Positions 17,215-26,101 of a DNA stretch of 64,000 bases are shown here, in pieces. Below the pieces are notes generated by a model. The model was not told the DNA's origin and did not search any database. It saw only the letters and a list, made by a program, of their open reading frames with translations. This DNA is from JASHPR01 sp963795055. Its GTDB lineage: Bacteria; Actinomycetota; Actinomycetes; Streptosporangiales; Streptosporangiaceae. The position numbers and the translations under genes are program-made. Positions within the stretch are counted from its first letter, which is position 1. Each line of letters begins with the position of its first letter. Location of the stretch: positions 186,001 through 250,000 of the forward strand of contig CAWCGJ010000018.1 of NCBI GenBank assembly GCA_963795055.1, given 5' to 3'.

Positions 17215-19934
17215 CCGAGGACGGGCCGGAACTCGGCGCGTTCCAGGCCCTTTATGAGTTCAGCTTCGACGACTTCCAGCTGGAGGCCTGCCGGGCCCTG
17301 AACGCGGGCCACGGGGTGCTGCTGGCCGCGCCGACCGGGTCGGGCAAGACGGTGGTCGGGGAGTTCGCCGTGCACCGGGCCCTGGCCGAGGGCCGCAAGT
17401 GCTTTTACACCACCCCGATCAAGGCGCTGTCCAACCAGAAGTACGCCGACCTGGTCCGCCGGTACTCGGCCGCCAAGGTCGGCCTGCTCACCGGGGACAA
17501 CAGCATCAACGGCGAGGCCCCGGTGGTCGTGATGACCACCGAGGTGCTGCGCAACATGCTGTACGCGGGCTCACCGACGCTGGCCGGGCTGGGCTACGTG
17601 GTCCTCGACGAGGTGCACTACCTGGCGGACGCGTTCCGGGGCGCGGTCTGGGAAGAGGTAATCATCCACCTGCCCGCGTCGGTCCAGCTGGTCGCGCTCT
17701 CGGCGACGGTGAGCAACGCCGAGGAGTTCGGCGACTGGCTGTCGGAGGTCCGCGGCGGGACCACGGTTATCGTGGACGAGCACCGCCCGGTGCCGCTCTG
17801 GCAGCACATGCTGGTCGGCTCACGGCTGTACGACCTGTTCACCGGGCCCGACGGCGGCCGTGCGGCAGGACCGCCGCCGGGCCGCGGCACCCCGAAGGTC
17901 AACCCGGAGCTGCGGCGGCTGGCCCAGCGCAGTGAAGAGGGATGGGGAGGTGGGCGGGGGGCGGAGCGCAAGGCGCCGGGCCGGGGCGCCCGGGGGGCGC
18001 GGCGGCCGACCCGGTTCCGGGTACCCAGCCGCCCGGACGTGATCGACCGGCTCGACGCGGCCGGGCTGCTCCCGGCGATCACGTTCATCTTCAGCCGGGC
18101 CGGCTGCGACGCCGCCGTGGCGCAGTGCCTGGGCGCGGGCCTGCGGCTGACCACCCCCCAGGAGACCGCCGAGATCACCGACCTGGTCCGGCGCCGGACC
18201 GCGGACATCCCGCCCGAGGACCTGCCGGTCCTCGGCTACCCCGACTGGCTCGCCGGGCTGCAGCGCGGGCTTGCGGCGCACCACGCGGGGATGCTGCCGA
18301 CGTTCAAGGAGGTCGTGGAGGAACTGTTCGCGGCTGGCCTGATCAAGGCCGTGTTCGCCACCGAGACCCTGGCGCTGGGCATCAACATGCCGGCCAGGAC
18401 TGTCGTCATCGAGCGCCTGGACAAGTGGAACGGCGAGAACCACGCGGACCTGACCCCCGGCGAGTACACGCAGCTGACCGGGCGCGCCGGACGGCGCGGA
18501 ATCGACGTCGAAGGGCACGCGGTCGTGCTCTGGCAGCCCGGCGTGGATCCGCTTGAGGTGGCCGGCCTGGCGGGTACCCGGACCTACCCGCTCACCTCGA
18601 GCTTCCGGCCCTCCTACAACATGGCGGTCAACCTGGTCGGCCAGGTCGGCAGGCGCCGGGCCGCGGCGCTGCTCGAGTCGTCCTTCGCCCAGTTCCAGGC
18701 GGACCGGGCGGTGCTCGGCCTGGCCCGCCAGGCGCGCCAGATCAGGCAGTCCATGGAGCAGCTCGAGGTGTCCTGCGACCTGGGCGACTTCGCGGAGTAC
18801 CAGGCCGTCCGGCGGGAGCTGTCCCAGCGCGAGGCCGAGCAGGCCAGGCGGCGCTCGGCGGCCCGCCAAGCCGAGGCGGCGGCGTCCCTCGAGCAGCTGC
18901 GCCGCGGTGACATCGTCCAGGTGCCCGCCGGGCGGCGGGCCGGCGTCGCGCTGGTGCTCGAGTCTCCCGCCGCCGGCCCGTCGGGGCTGCTCGTGCTCAC
19001 TGAGGGCCGCCAGGTCAAGCGGCTGAACGCGGCCGACTTCCCGGTGCCAGTAACGCCGATCGACCGGGTGCGGATACCCAGCTGGTTCAGCGCGCGGTCG
19101 GCCAAGCACCGCCGGGACCTGGCCTCGACCATGCGCAACAAGCTGGCCGGCCACGACCTGCCCCGGCCGCCGCGGGCCGGCCGGGACAACGGGTCAGACG
19201 GCAGGCACGATGCCGAGATCGAGCGGCTGCGGCGGCGGCTGCGGCAGCATCCGTGCCATGGCTGCCCGGACCGCGAGGATCACGCCCGGCGAGCCGAGCG
19301 GTACCACCGCCTGGAGCGGGAGGCTGAAGATCTGGAACGCCGGGTCGCGGGGCGGACGCATGTCATCGCGCGGACGTTCGACCGGGTCTGCGCGGTGCTC
19401 GAGCAGCTCGGGTACACCGACGGCGACTCGGTGACCGCAGAGGGCAGGCGGCTGGCCGGCCTGTATACCGAGCTCGACCTGCTGGTCGCCGAGTGCCTGC
19501 GCCTGGGGCTGTGGGACGGCCTGGGCCCCGCCGAGCTGGCCGCGTGCGTTTCGGCGCTCACCTTCGAGTCGCGCCGGCCTGACGACATGACCCCGCCGCG
19601 GCTGTCGCACGGCGCGGTCCGCGAGGTACTGGCGTCCATGGCTGGGGTGTGGGGCGAGCTCGACGCCGTCGAAAAGGAGCACCAACTGTCGTTCCTGCAC
19701 GAGCCGGACCTGGGCTTCGCCTGGGCTGCGCACGCCTGGGCGCGAGGCCGGCCGCTGGAGCAGGTGCTGTGGCCCGACCTGACCCCTGGCGACTTCGTCC
19801 GCGCGGTCAAGCAGCTGATCGACCTGCTGGACCAGGTGGCCGGCGCGGCCGGGACGGCGCCGGTGGCGGGGACCGCGCGCCGCGCGATCGGCGCCCTGCG
19901 CCGCGGCGTGGTCGCCTACTCCTCGGTGGGCTAG
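17211..19934 (+). CDS. helY: Ski2/Mtr4-like superfamily 2 RNA helicase HelY
   Basis: The 907-residue protein has the two RecA-like domains of superfamily 2 helicases. It shows Q-region FQLEACRALN, Walker A PTGSGKT near residue 43, DEVH near residue 133, SAT (ALSATVSN) motif III, and motif VI QLTGRAGRRGID. A basic Gly/Arg-rich insertion lies around residues 240-270. The C-terminal half has the KOW/DSHCT-like region of Mtr4 and Ski2 relatives. RNA unwinding for decay or processing is the inferred role. The unusual TTG start is supported by the overlap with tatC and by motif placement. Confidence 0.92.
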   Translation: MTEDGPELGAFQALYEFSFDDFQLEACRALNAGHGVLLAAPTGSGKTVVGEFAVHRALAEGRKCFYTTPIKALSNQKYADLVRRYSAAKVGLLTGDNSINGEAPVVVMTTEVLRNMLYAGSPTLAGLGYVVLDEVHYLADAFRGAVWEEVIIHLPASVQLVALSATVSNAEEFGDWLSEVRGGTTVIVDEHRPVPLWQHMLVGSRLYDLFTGPDGGRAAGPPPGRGTPKVNPELRRLAQRSEEGWGGGRGAERKAPGRGARGARRPTRFRVPSRPDVIDRLDAAGLLPAITFIFSRAGCDAAVAQCLGAGLRLTTPQETAEITDLVRRRTADIPPEDLPVLGYPDWLAGLQRGLAAHHAGMLPTFKEVVEELFAAGLIKAVFATETLALGINMPARTVVIERLDKWNGENHADLTPGEYTQLTGRAGRRGIDVEGHAVVLWQPGVDPLEVAGLAGTRTYPLTSSFRPSYNMAVNLVGQVGRRRAAALLESSFAQFQADRAVLGLARQARQIRQSMEQLEVSCDLGDFAEYQAVRRELSQREAEQARRRSAARQAEAAASLEQLRRGDIVQVPAGRRAGVALVLESPAAGPSGLLVLTEGRQVKRLNAADFPVPVTPIDRVRIPSWFSARSAKHRRDLASTMRNKLAGHDLPRPPRAGRDNGSDGRHDAEIERLRRRLRQHPCHGCPDREDHARRAERYHRLEREAEDLERRVAGRTHVIARTFDRVCAVLEQLGYTDGDSVTAEGRRLAGLYTELDLLVAECLRLGLWDGLGPAELAACVSALTFESRRPDDMTPPRLSHGAVREVLASMAGVWGELDAVEKEHQLSFLHEPDLGFAWAAHAWARGRPLEQVLWPDLTPGDFVRAVKQLIDLLDQVAGAAGTAPVAGTARRAIGALRRGVVAYSSVG

Positions 19935-19952
19935 CGCTGGCAGGATGGCGGA

Positions 19953-20867
19953 GTGGACTCGCTGATGCTGCTTGATTCCGCCTCGCTGTACTTCCGCGCC
20001 TTCTACGGCATTCCCGCAGACAGCATGACCGCGCCGGACGGCACGCCGGTCAACGCGGTCCGCGGGCTGCTCGACATGATCGCCCGGCTGATCCGCGCTC
20101 GTCGGCCGAGCCAGCTGGTCGCCTGCATGGACGCGAGCTGGCGGCCGGCGTTCCGGGTCGCGGCGATCCCGTCCTACAAGGCGCACCGGGCCAACCCCGA
20201 CGGCACCGAGCAGGTCCCCGACGCGCTGACCGCCCAGATCCCCGTGATCGAGCAGGTGCTCGCCGCGGCCGGGGTGGCCATGGCCGGCGCGCCCGGGTAT
20301 GAGGCGGACGACGTCATCGGCACCCTCGCCGCCCGCGCCGACGGACCGGTCGACGTGGTCACCGGGGACCGGGACCTGTTCCAGCTCGTGGACGCCGCCC
20401 GCCAGGTCCGGGTGATCTACACCGCCCGGGGGATGTCCAAGCTCGAGGTGGTCGGCGAGGCGGAGGTGGCGGAGCGCTACCACATCCCCGGCCGGGCCTA
20501 TGCGGCGTTCGCCGCGCTGCGCGGTGACCCGAGCGACGGCCTGCCCGGCGTGCCGGGCGTGGGGGAGAAGACGGCGGCCGCGCTGGTCCGGGTGTTCGGC
20601 AGCGTCGAGGCGATGCTGACCGCGCTGGACTCCGGTCACGGCGGCTTCCCGATGGGCAGCCGGGCAAAGCTGGTCCAGGCCCGGGACTACCTGGAGGCGG
20701 CGCTGCCCGTCGTACGCGTGGCCACCGACGCGCCGCTGCCGCCCGCGGGCGGGCAGCTCCCGGTCACCCCGGCCGATCCCCGGCGGCTGGCCGAGCTCGA
20801 CGGGCGCTGGGACCTGGGCTCCTCACTGGGCCGGATGTCCGCCGCCCTGGCCGCCCGCCCGGACTGA
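19953..20867 (+). CDS. 5'-3' exonuclease (PolA-type 5' nuclease domain protein)
   Basis: This 304-residue stand-alone relative of the N-terminal domain of DNA polymerase I keeps the metal-binding acids: Asp in LLDSASLYFRAF, GYEADDVIGTLA and VVTGDRDLFQLVD. It also keeps the helix-3-turn-helix GDPSDGLPGVPGVGEKTAAA. It should remove RNA primers or flaps from DNA. It mirrors Rv2090 of M. tuberculosis, which also neighbours helY and pepE. The GTG at 19953 has no ribosome-binding site; CAGGAT at 19941-19946 ends six bases before it, a possible leaderless -10. Confidence 0.9.
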   Translation: MDSLMLLDSASLYFRAFYGIPADSMTAPDGTPVNAVRGLLDMIARLIRARRPSQLVACMDASWRPAFRVAAIPSYKAHRANPDGTEQVPDALTAQIPVIEQVLAAAGVAMAGAPGYEADDVIGTLAARADGPVDVVTGDRDLFQLVDAARQVRVIYTARGMSKLEVVGEAEVAERYHIPGRAYAAFAALRGDPSDGLPGVPGVGEKTAAALVRVFGSVEAMLTALDSGHGGFPMGSRAKLVQARDYLEAALPVVRVATDAPLPPAGGQLPVTPADPRRLAELDGRWDLGSSLGRMSAALAARPD

Positions 20868-20992
20868 GATGCGTTCGTGCTCTGCGGCTAGCCGCTGAGG
20901 CGGCGAGAGCCGGGGCCAGCCGCGATGGCCGGCAGCGCGTGAATATGCCGGATGCGAGGGCCTCGTCGGCCCGAGCAGACGGCAGGGGGGCT

Positions 20993-21038
20993 CCGGGGGT
21001 GAAGCCCCCGGACTGGGGGTCCGGGGGTTATCCCCCGG
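20993..21038. terminator. Tandem GC hairpins between convergent genes (repeat family 2)
   Basis: Two seven-base stems stand in a row: CCGGGGG/CCCCCGG at 20993-20999 with 21005-21011, and at 21021-21027 with 21032-21038. They lie between the exonuclease gene and the oppositely directed phosphatase gene, so they could end transcription from both sides. The second hairpin with its TATTAGC flank is the reverse complement of the element at 1038-1066. Confidence 0.6.
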
Positions 21039-21048
21039 GCTAATACAG

Positions 21049-21906
21049 TCACAGCACGTGCAGCGCCACCAGGCAGGTGTCGTCCTCGGAGTCGGTGGCG
21101 CCGAACGCCCGCAGCGCGGCGTCGATGGCGCGCTCCGGGTCGGCGATGCCGCGCACGGCGGCCGCCAGCATGGCCACCCCGGCCTCGACGGACCGGTCCC
21201 GGCGCTCGATCAGCCCGTCGCTGTACAGCAGCAGCAGATCCCCGGGGACCAGCGCCAGCGTCGCCGCCGCGTACTCCTCGTCGCCCGCGCCCAGCAGGAT
21301 GCCCGGCGGCGGGTCCAGGGGCCGCGCCCACGAGTCCCGCACCAGAACCGGCGGCGGATGACCGGCCTGGGCCCAGGTCAGGGTGCGGCTGCCGGGATCG
21401 AAGTAGCCCGCGATCACCGACGCGGTGTGCTCGGGCGCGACGTGACGGACCAGGTCGTTGAGCCAGCCGACCAGCCGCTCCGGCGGCGATCCGGTGATGG
21501 CCAGGCCGGCCAGCGCGCCGCGCAGCCTGGCCATGCCCGCCGCCGCGGCCAGGCCGTGCCCGGCGACGTCCCCGATCGCGATCAGCACGTGGCCGCCGGG
21601 CATGTCCGCGGTGATGTACCAGTCGCCGCCGACCCGGCCAGCCGGGGACGCCGGCAGGTACCGCACCATCGTGCGCAAGCCCGGCAGGTCGAAGGCCTCG
21701 TCGTGCAGCGGCAGGATGGCCCGCTGCAGTTCCAGGGCCACGTGCCGCTCCTCGGCGAGCTCGGCCGCGAGCCGGGCCTCGGCCGCCGGACCGGATCCGG
21801 CGCCGTTTCCCGGCGGGACCGCGAGTCCGGGCGCGGCGGCGGCGCGCGGCGGCATGGCCGCAGCGCTCGGGCCCCCGGCCGGGTAATCAGCAGCCTCAGA
21901 AGTCAT
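21049..21906 (-). CDS. PP2C-type (SpoIIE/RsbU-like) serine phosphatase
   Basis: The 285-residue protein begins with a low-complexity 45-residue segment, then the coupling helix AEERHVALELQRAILP typical of RsbU-like phosphatases. The SpoIIE catalytic core follows, with metal-binding Asp residues in GRVGGDWY, AIGDVAGHG, LLYSDGL and EDDTCLVAL. Such enzymes dephosphorylate anti-sigma antagonists and switch on alternative sigma factors. No sensor domain and no partner anti-sigma gene is present, so its target is unknown. No clear ribosome-binding site precedes the ATG. Confidence 0.9.
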   Translation of the reverse strand: MTSEAADYPAGGPSAAAMPPRAAAAPGLAVPPGNGAGSGPAAEARLAAELAEERHVALELQRAILPLHDEAFDLPGLRTMVRYLPASPAGRVGGDWYITADMPGGHVLIAIGDVAGHGLAAAAGMARLRGALAGLAITGSPPERLVGWLNDLVRHVAPEHTASVIAGYFDPGSRTLTWAQAGHPPPVLVRDSWARPLDPPPGILLGAGDEEYAAATLALVPGDLLLLYSDGLIERRDRSVEAGVAMLAAAVRGIADPERAIDAALRAFGATDSEDDTCLVALHVL

Positions 21907-22054
21907 CTTGTGTCGCGTCAGGTTAGCTCTTGTTCACCTAGCGTGAGACGCCGAACGCGTCAGTGTCTAGATGCGGGCACCATTCTCACGGGTGAGATGA
22001 TGCCCAGGCAAGCAAGTGTGCCATGGGATTCAACGGCGACGATCGGAGGGCGCG

Positions 22055-23227
22055 ATGGAAACCGACCGGCCTGATCCAAGCCTCTACCCGCCGGACCGGA
22101 TCGGCCTGGCGGCGGCCGCCGCCCGGGACGCGGGCCTGGCGGTGCTGCTGCTCACCCCCGGGCCCGACCTGCGCTACCTGACCGGCTACGACGCGCACCA
22201 GCTTGAGCGGCTTACCTGCCTGGCGATCCCGGCCGCACCGGCCGGCGGGTCGCCGTCCTCCGCGGCCGGGGAGCCGTTCCTGGTCGTGCCGAGGCTGGAG
22301 CTCCCCGCGGCCCAGGCGTCGCCCGCGGGCGGCCTGGGGCTGGAGATCATCCCGTGGGACGAGACCGACGACCCTTACGCGCTCGTCGCGGGGCGGCTCG
22401 GGGACGCCGCCCGGGGCACGGCCGGCCCGGTCGGCCTGTCCGACCGGATGTGGGCGCTGATGGTGCTCAGGTTCCGCGCCGCACTGCCCGGCGTCCGCCA
22501 GGACCTGGCCAGCGCGGCGCTGCGCGCGCTGCGCATCCGCAAGACCCCCGCCGAGGTGGCCGCGCTGCGGGCGGCGGGCGAGGCCATCGACCGGGTGCAC
22601 GCCCGGGTCCCGGGCTGGCTGCGGGCCGGCCGGACCGAGCGGCAGGTCGCGGCCGACATCGCGGATGCGATCCTCGAGGAGGGCCACGCCCGGGTCGACT
22701 TCACGATCGTGGGCTCCGGCCCGAACGCGGCCAGCCCGCACCATGAGGTCTCCGACCGGGCCCTGCGGCCAGGGGACGCGGTCGTGGTAGACATCGGCGG
22801 GACCATGCCGAGCGGCTACTGCTCCGACTGCACCCGGACCTACGTGATCGGCGCGCCGCCGCCGGAGTTCACCGCGTACTACCGGGTGCTGCAGGGCGCG
22901 CAGGAGGCGGCGTGCGCCGCGGTCCGGCCCGGGGTGGCCGCGGAGGCCGTGGACGCCGCGGCCCGGGACCCGATCACCGCGGCCGGCTACGGCGAGTTCT
23001 TCGTGCACCGGACCGGCCACGGGATCGGCCTGGAATGCCACGAGGATCCGTACATCGTGTCCGGCAACGCCGAGGCGCTGCAGCCGGGCATGGCGTTCTC
23101 CATCGAGCCCGGCATCTACCCGGGCCGCAGCGGCGCCAGGATCGAGGACATCGTGGTCTGCACCGAGCAGGGGCACGAGCGGCTCAACCACGCCAGCCGC
23201 GAGCTGGTCTGCGTAGACGCCCGGTGA
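22055..23227 (+). CDS. M24-family Xaa-Pro dipeptidase/aminopeptidase (PepE-like)
   Basis: The 390-residue cytoplasmic metallopeptidase has a creatinase-type N-terminal domain and a pita-bread catalytic domain. The five metal ligands are visible: Asp in VVDIGG, Asp in SDCTRTY, His in HRTGHGIGLECHE, Glu in FSIEPGIYPG and Glu in ARIEDIVV. ATG at 22055 follows GGAGGG at 22045-22050, and the open frame upstream is not used. It corresponds in position to pepE of mycobacteria. Its stop codon overlaps the next start by four bases (GTGA). Confidence 0.92.
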   Translation: METDRPDPSLYPPDRIGLAAAAARDAGLAVLLLTPGPDLRYLTGYDAHQLERLTCLAIPAAPAGGSPSSAAGEPFLVVPRLELPAAQASPAGGLGLEIIPWDETDDPYALVAGRLGDAARGTAGPVGLSDRMWALMVLRFRAALPGVRQDLASAALRALRIRKTPAEVAALRAAGEAIDRVHARVPGWLRAGRTERQVAADIADAILEEGHARVDFTIVGSGPNAASPHHEVSDRALRPGDAVVVDIGGTMPSGYCSDCTRTYVIGAPPPEFTAYYRVLQGAQEAACAAVRPGVAAEAVDAAARDPITAAGYGEFFVHRTGHGIGLECHEDPYIVSGNAEALQPGMAFSIEPGIYPGRSGARIEDIVVCTEQGHERLNHASRELVCVDAR

Positions 23228-24384
23228 TTACCCTCGAGCGCGAGTGCCCCGACGAGGAGACCCGTGCCCTGTTCGAGCTGACCAGGGAGCTGGCCGACGC
23301 CGAGCTGCGCCCCCGGGTCGACGCGGCCGAGCGCGACGGGACGTTCCCGCGCGACGTGTTCCGGGTTCTCGGCCGGTCCGGCCTGCTCGCGCTGCCCTAC
23401 CCCGAACGGTTCGGCGGCGGCGGCCAGCCGTACCGGACCTACCTTCAGGTGGTGGAGGAACTGGCCGCCGCGTGGCTGGCCGTCGGGCTCGGGGTGAGCG
23501 TGCACACGCTGACCTGCTTCCCGCTGGTCACCGCCGGCACGCCGGAGCAGGCGCAGCGCTGGCTGCCCGGGATGCTCGGCGGGGACCAGCTCGGGGCCTA
23601 CTGCCTGTCGGAGCCGGCCAGCGGCTCGGACGCGGCCGCCGTGCGGACCACCGCCGAGGCGGACGGCTCCGACTACGTCGTGAACGGGGTCAAGGCGTGG
23701 ATCTCGCACGCCGGCCAGGCCGACTTCTACACGCTGTTCGCGCGCACGTCCGGTGACCACGAGGGACCGGGCCGCGCCCGGGGGATCAGCTGCCTGCACG
23801 TCCCGGCTCAGACGCCGGGGGTGTCGGCCGCGGCGCCCGAGCACAAGATGGGCATGCGCTCCTCGGTTACCGCGCAGATGATCTTTGATGGCGCCCGGGT
23901 GCCCGACGACCACCTGGTCGGCGGGGAGGGCAAGGGGTTCGCCATCGCGCTGGCCGCGCTGGACGCCGGACGCCTCGGCATCGCGGCCTGCGCCACCGGC
24001 GTGGCCCAGGCGGCCCTGGACGCCGCGGTGAGCTGGGCGCGGGAGCGGCGCCAGTTCGGCCGGCCGATCGCGGACTTCGAGGGTGTGTCGTTCCTGCTCG
24101 CGGACATGGCCACGGCCGTGGAGGCGGCGCGGGCCCTGTACCTGTCCGCCGCCCGGCGCAAGGACGCCGGCCTGCCGTACGGCCCGCAGGCCGCGATGGC
24201 CAAGCTGTTCGCCAGCGACACGGCGATGCGGGTGACCACCGACGCGGTGCAGGTGTTCGGCGGCTACGGGTACGTGGAGGACTATCCCGTCGCGCGGCTG
24301 ATGCGCGAGGCCAAGGTGCTGCAGATCGTTGAGGGCACCAACCAGATCCAGCGGATGGTCATCGGCAGGTCTCTGACCCGGTGA
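23224..24384 (+). CDS. Acyl-CoA dehydrogenase
   Basis: This FAD enzyme of 386 residues introduces a double bond between C2 and C3 of an acyl-CoA and passes electrons to ETF. It contains the FAD-binding CLSEPASGSDAAA segment and the helix RQFGRPIADFEGVSF. The C-terminal signature QVFGGYGYVEDYPVARLMREA leads into IVEGTNQIQ, whose Glu is the usual catalytic base of short/medium-chain types. Chain length cannot be told. The GTG start overlaps the peptidase stop, linking the two in one transcript, although no functional link is known. Confidence 0.92.
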   Translation: MITLERECPDEETRALFELTRELADAELRPRVDAAERDGTFPRDVFRVLGRSGLLALPYPERFGGGGQPYRTYLQVVEELAAAWLAVGLGVSVHTLTCFPLVTAGTPEQAQRWLPGMLGGDQLGAYCLSEPASGSDAAAVRTTAEADGSDYVVNGVKAWISHAGQADFYTLFARTSGDHEGPGRARGISCLHVPAQTPGVSAAAPEHKMGMRSSVTAQMIFDGARVPDDHLVGGEGKGFAIALAALDAGRLGIAACATGVAQAALDAAVSWARERRQFGRPIADFEGVSFLLADMATAVEAARALYLSAARRKDAGLPYGPQAAMAKLFASDTAMRVTTDAVQVFGGYGYVEDYPVARLMREAKVLQIVEGTNQIQRMVIGRSLTR

Positions 24385-24432
24385 GGGGAGCGGAAACACC
24401 CGGTACCGGACGGCCGCGCCGGATCGCCAGGC

Positions 24433-24438
24433 TACGGT
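24433..24438 (+). promoter_or_regulatory. Candidate -10 element for the leaderless AsnC-family gene
   Basis: TACGGT is followed by seven bases and GTG at 24446, with no ribosome-binding sequence. Confidence 0.4.
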
Positions 24439-24445
24439 TAGCCGG

Positions 24446-24886
24446 GTGGAGGACACCAACCGAGCCATCGTCTCGCTGCTTTCCCGCGACGGCAGGATGA
24501 GCTTCACCGAGCTGGCCAAGCGCACCGGGCTGTCGGTCTCGGCCGCACAGCAGCGGGTGCGCCGGCTGGAACGTCGCGGCGTGATCAAGGGATATGCAGC
24601 CCTCATCAACCCCGACGACGCCGGCCTGCCGCTGACCGCGTTCGTCTCCATCAAGCCGTTCGACCCGGCGGCCCCGGATGACGCGCCGGATCGGCTGGCG
24701 CACCTGCCCGCGATCGAGGCCTGTCACAGCGTGGCCGGGGACGAGAACTACATACTCAAGGTCCGGGTGGGATCACCGGCGGAACTGGAGGACCTGCTGC
24801 AGGAGATCCGCTCCGCGGCCAGCGTGTCCACGCGCACCACCATCGTGCTCAGCACCCCGTACGAGAACCGCCCGCCGAACGTGTGA
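24446..24886 (+). CDS. Lrp/AsnC-family transcriptional regulator
   Basis: The 146-residue protein has the N-terminal helix-turn-helix of the family (NRAIVSLLSRDGRMSFTELA, recognition helix VSAAQQRVRRLERRG). A RAM ligand-binding and oligomerisation domain follows, from about residue 65, including CHSVAGDENYILKV. Members bind amino acids or related small molecules and form octamers. The gene lies just after the acyl-CoA dehydrogenase and may control it; this is inference. The start is probably leaderless. Confidence 0.9.
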   Translation: MEDTNRAIVSLLSRDGRMSFTELAKRTGLSVSAAQQRVRRLERRGVIKGYAALINPDDAGLPLTAFVSIKPFDPAAPDDAPDRLAHLPAIEACHSVAGDENYILKVRVGSPAELEDLLQEIRSAASVSTRTTIVLSTPYENRPPNV

Positions 24887-24904
24887 CCCGAGCCGGCCGC
24901 CGGG

Positions 24905-25738
24905 TCACGAGGCGACCGCGAATACCCGCAGCCGTTCGCGGGCGCCGGCCGCCACGCTGCTGGCCGCGATCATCGCGGTGCCGTCGTACCGGTCGGCCGC
25001 GCTGGCCAGCTCCTCGGCGCCGACCGCCACGACGGTGGCGCCGGACAGCAGCGCGTGGTCGAGCAGGGCGGTGTAGCACCGGCCGTCGCCGGCCGGCGGG
25101 CCCGCCAGGACCACGTCCTTGTCGCCGATCCCGGCCTCGTTGTCCAGCCGGTGCAGCAGGGCGGACATGTCGTGATGGCTGACCGGCGCCGGGCCGAGCC
25201 TCCCGTCGGGCTGGCGCGAGTACGGCAGCAGCGCCGGGTCATGCGGCCGTCCCGTGGCCGCCCGCAGGGTGCCCATCCTGAGCAGGGTGCCGAACTGGGT
25301 CGCGCCGGGTGCCTCGCCGAACGAGATCACCTGCCTGACCCAGGAGCGGTCCGCCGCCGCGAGCGCGGCCGCGGCCAGCGGCGGCGCGGTGAGCAGCATC
25401 CGCGCGCCGCAGTCGGCCAGCTGGCTGGCCATCTCCGGTACCGTCAGCGCGGAGGCGACCGGCGTGGGCACGCCCCCCGCGGCACGTATGGCGTGCCCCG
25501 CGAACACGTAGCAGGCCGCGTCGGGAACGTACACGCCGACGACGTCCCCGGGCTGCAGCCCGCGCCAGGCCAGCCCGGACGCCGCGGCCTGCACGGTGCC
25601 GGCGAGCCCGGCGTAGCCGCACGCCAGGCCGGCCGGGCCGCCGACGAGAGCCCGGTGCTCCCCCCGGGGCGGGGCCACGGCCAGCAACCGCTGGGTGACC
25701 GTGACCTCGCCGAGCGGCGCCTCGGTGCTCATCGTCAT
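24905..25738 (-). CDS. Truncated AMP-binding (acyl-CoA synthetase-like) protein without P-loop
   Basis: The 277-residue protein resembles only the N-terminal part of the adenylate-forming family, with the region around GLQPGDVVGVYVPDAACYVFAGHAIRAAGGV. Where active enzymes carry SSGTTGxPKG it reads LPYSRQPDGRLGPAPVSHHDM, so the phosphate-binding loop is destroyed while the SHHD block after it remains. It stops after a further 70 residues, with no adenylate-binding core or C-terminal lid domain. It cannot be an ordinary ligase. It may be a decayed gene or a non-catalytic binding protein; the frame is otherwise clean, and codon use looks like that of its neighbours. Confidence 0.7.
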   Translation of the reverse strand: MTMSTEAPLGEVTVTQRLLAVAPPRGEHRALVGGPAGLACGYAGLAGTVQAAASGLAWRGLQPGDVVGVYVPDAACYVFAGHAIRAAGGVPTPVASALTVPEMASQLADCGARMLLTAPPLAAAALAAADRSWVRQVISFGEAPGATQFGTLLRMGTLRAATGRPHDPALLPYSRQPDGRLGPAPVSHHDMSALLHRLDNEAGIGDKDVVLAGPPAGDGRCYTALLDHALLSGATVVAVGAEELASAADRYDGTAMIAASSVAAGARERLRVFAVAS

Positions 25739-26101
25739 CAGCCGCCACCTCCGGTCCGGTCTGGATCCCCGCGGGCCCGACGCTACGGCCTGGCGGCGGC
25801 GGGCCGCATCGTCAGGACTATGTAGTCGGGTATGTAACCGGCGGCACAGCGCAAACGGGCCCGGGCAGGCACTTGCCGCGGACCCGCGTTGAGGTCAGGC
25901 GGAAGGCCGGCCACCCCCCTCCTGGTGGCCGGAGCATCCGCCGGGCCCCGCCTTTGCGCTCTGGTAGGCACGCTAGGCGAGGCAGGGCCAGCCCCACATG
26001 CCCTGAATCATGCATCTGCGTGTGCATTCCGGCGCCCGGTCAGGTATGTAGGGCGGGCCGGGAGGATATGTAGTCCGCCCGGAAGGGCGTGTACGCCGCC
26101 G
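25739..26101. promoter_or_regulatory. 363-base gap with four TATGTA motifs
   Basis: No gene is seen here. The AT-rich word TATGTA occurs four times in this GC-rich stretch: 25819-25824, 25831-25836, 26045-26050 and 26067-26072, two of them within TATGTAGTC. An imperfect inverted ATGCA/TGCAT pair lies at about 26009-26027. Because the gap precedes the AMP-binding gene and follows the LuxR-type regulator gene on the same strand, the words may be operator half-sites. This is inference. Confidence 0.35.

Noticed and set aside
15824..21922. The 12-base word TGTCGCGTCAGG shared by the gaps before tatA (15824-15835) and the phosphatase gene (21911-21922)
   Set aside because: Two copies of a GC-rich 12-mer without symmetry or common spacing to a start are not enough to call a regulatory site.
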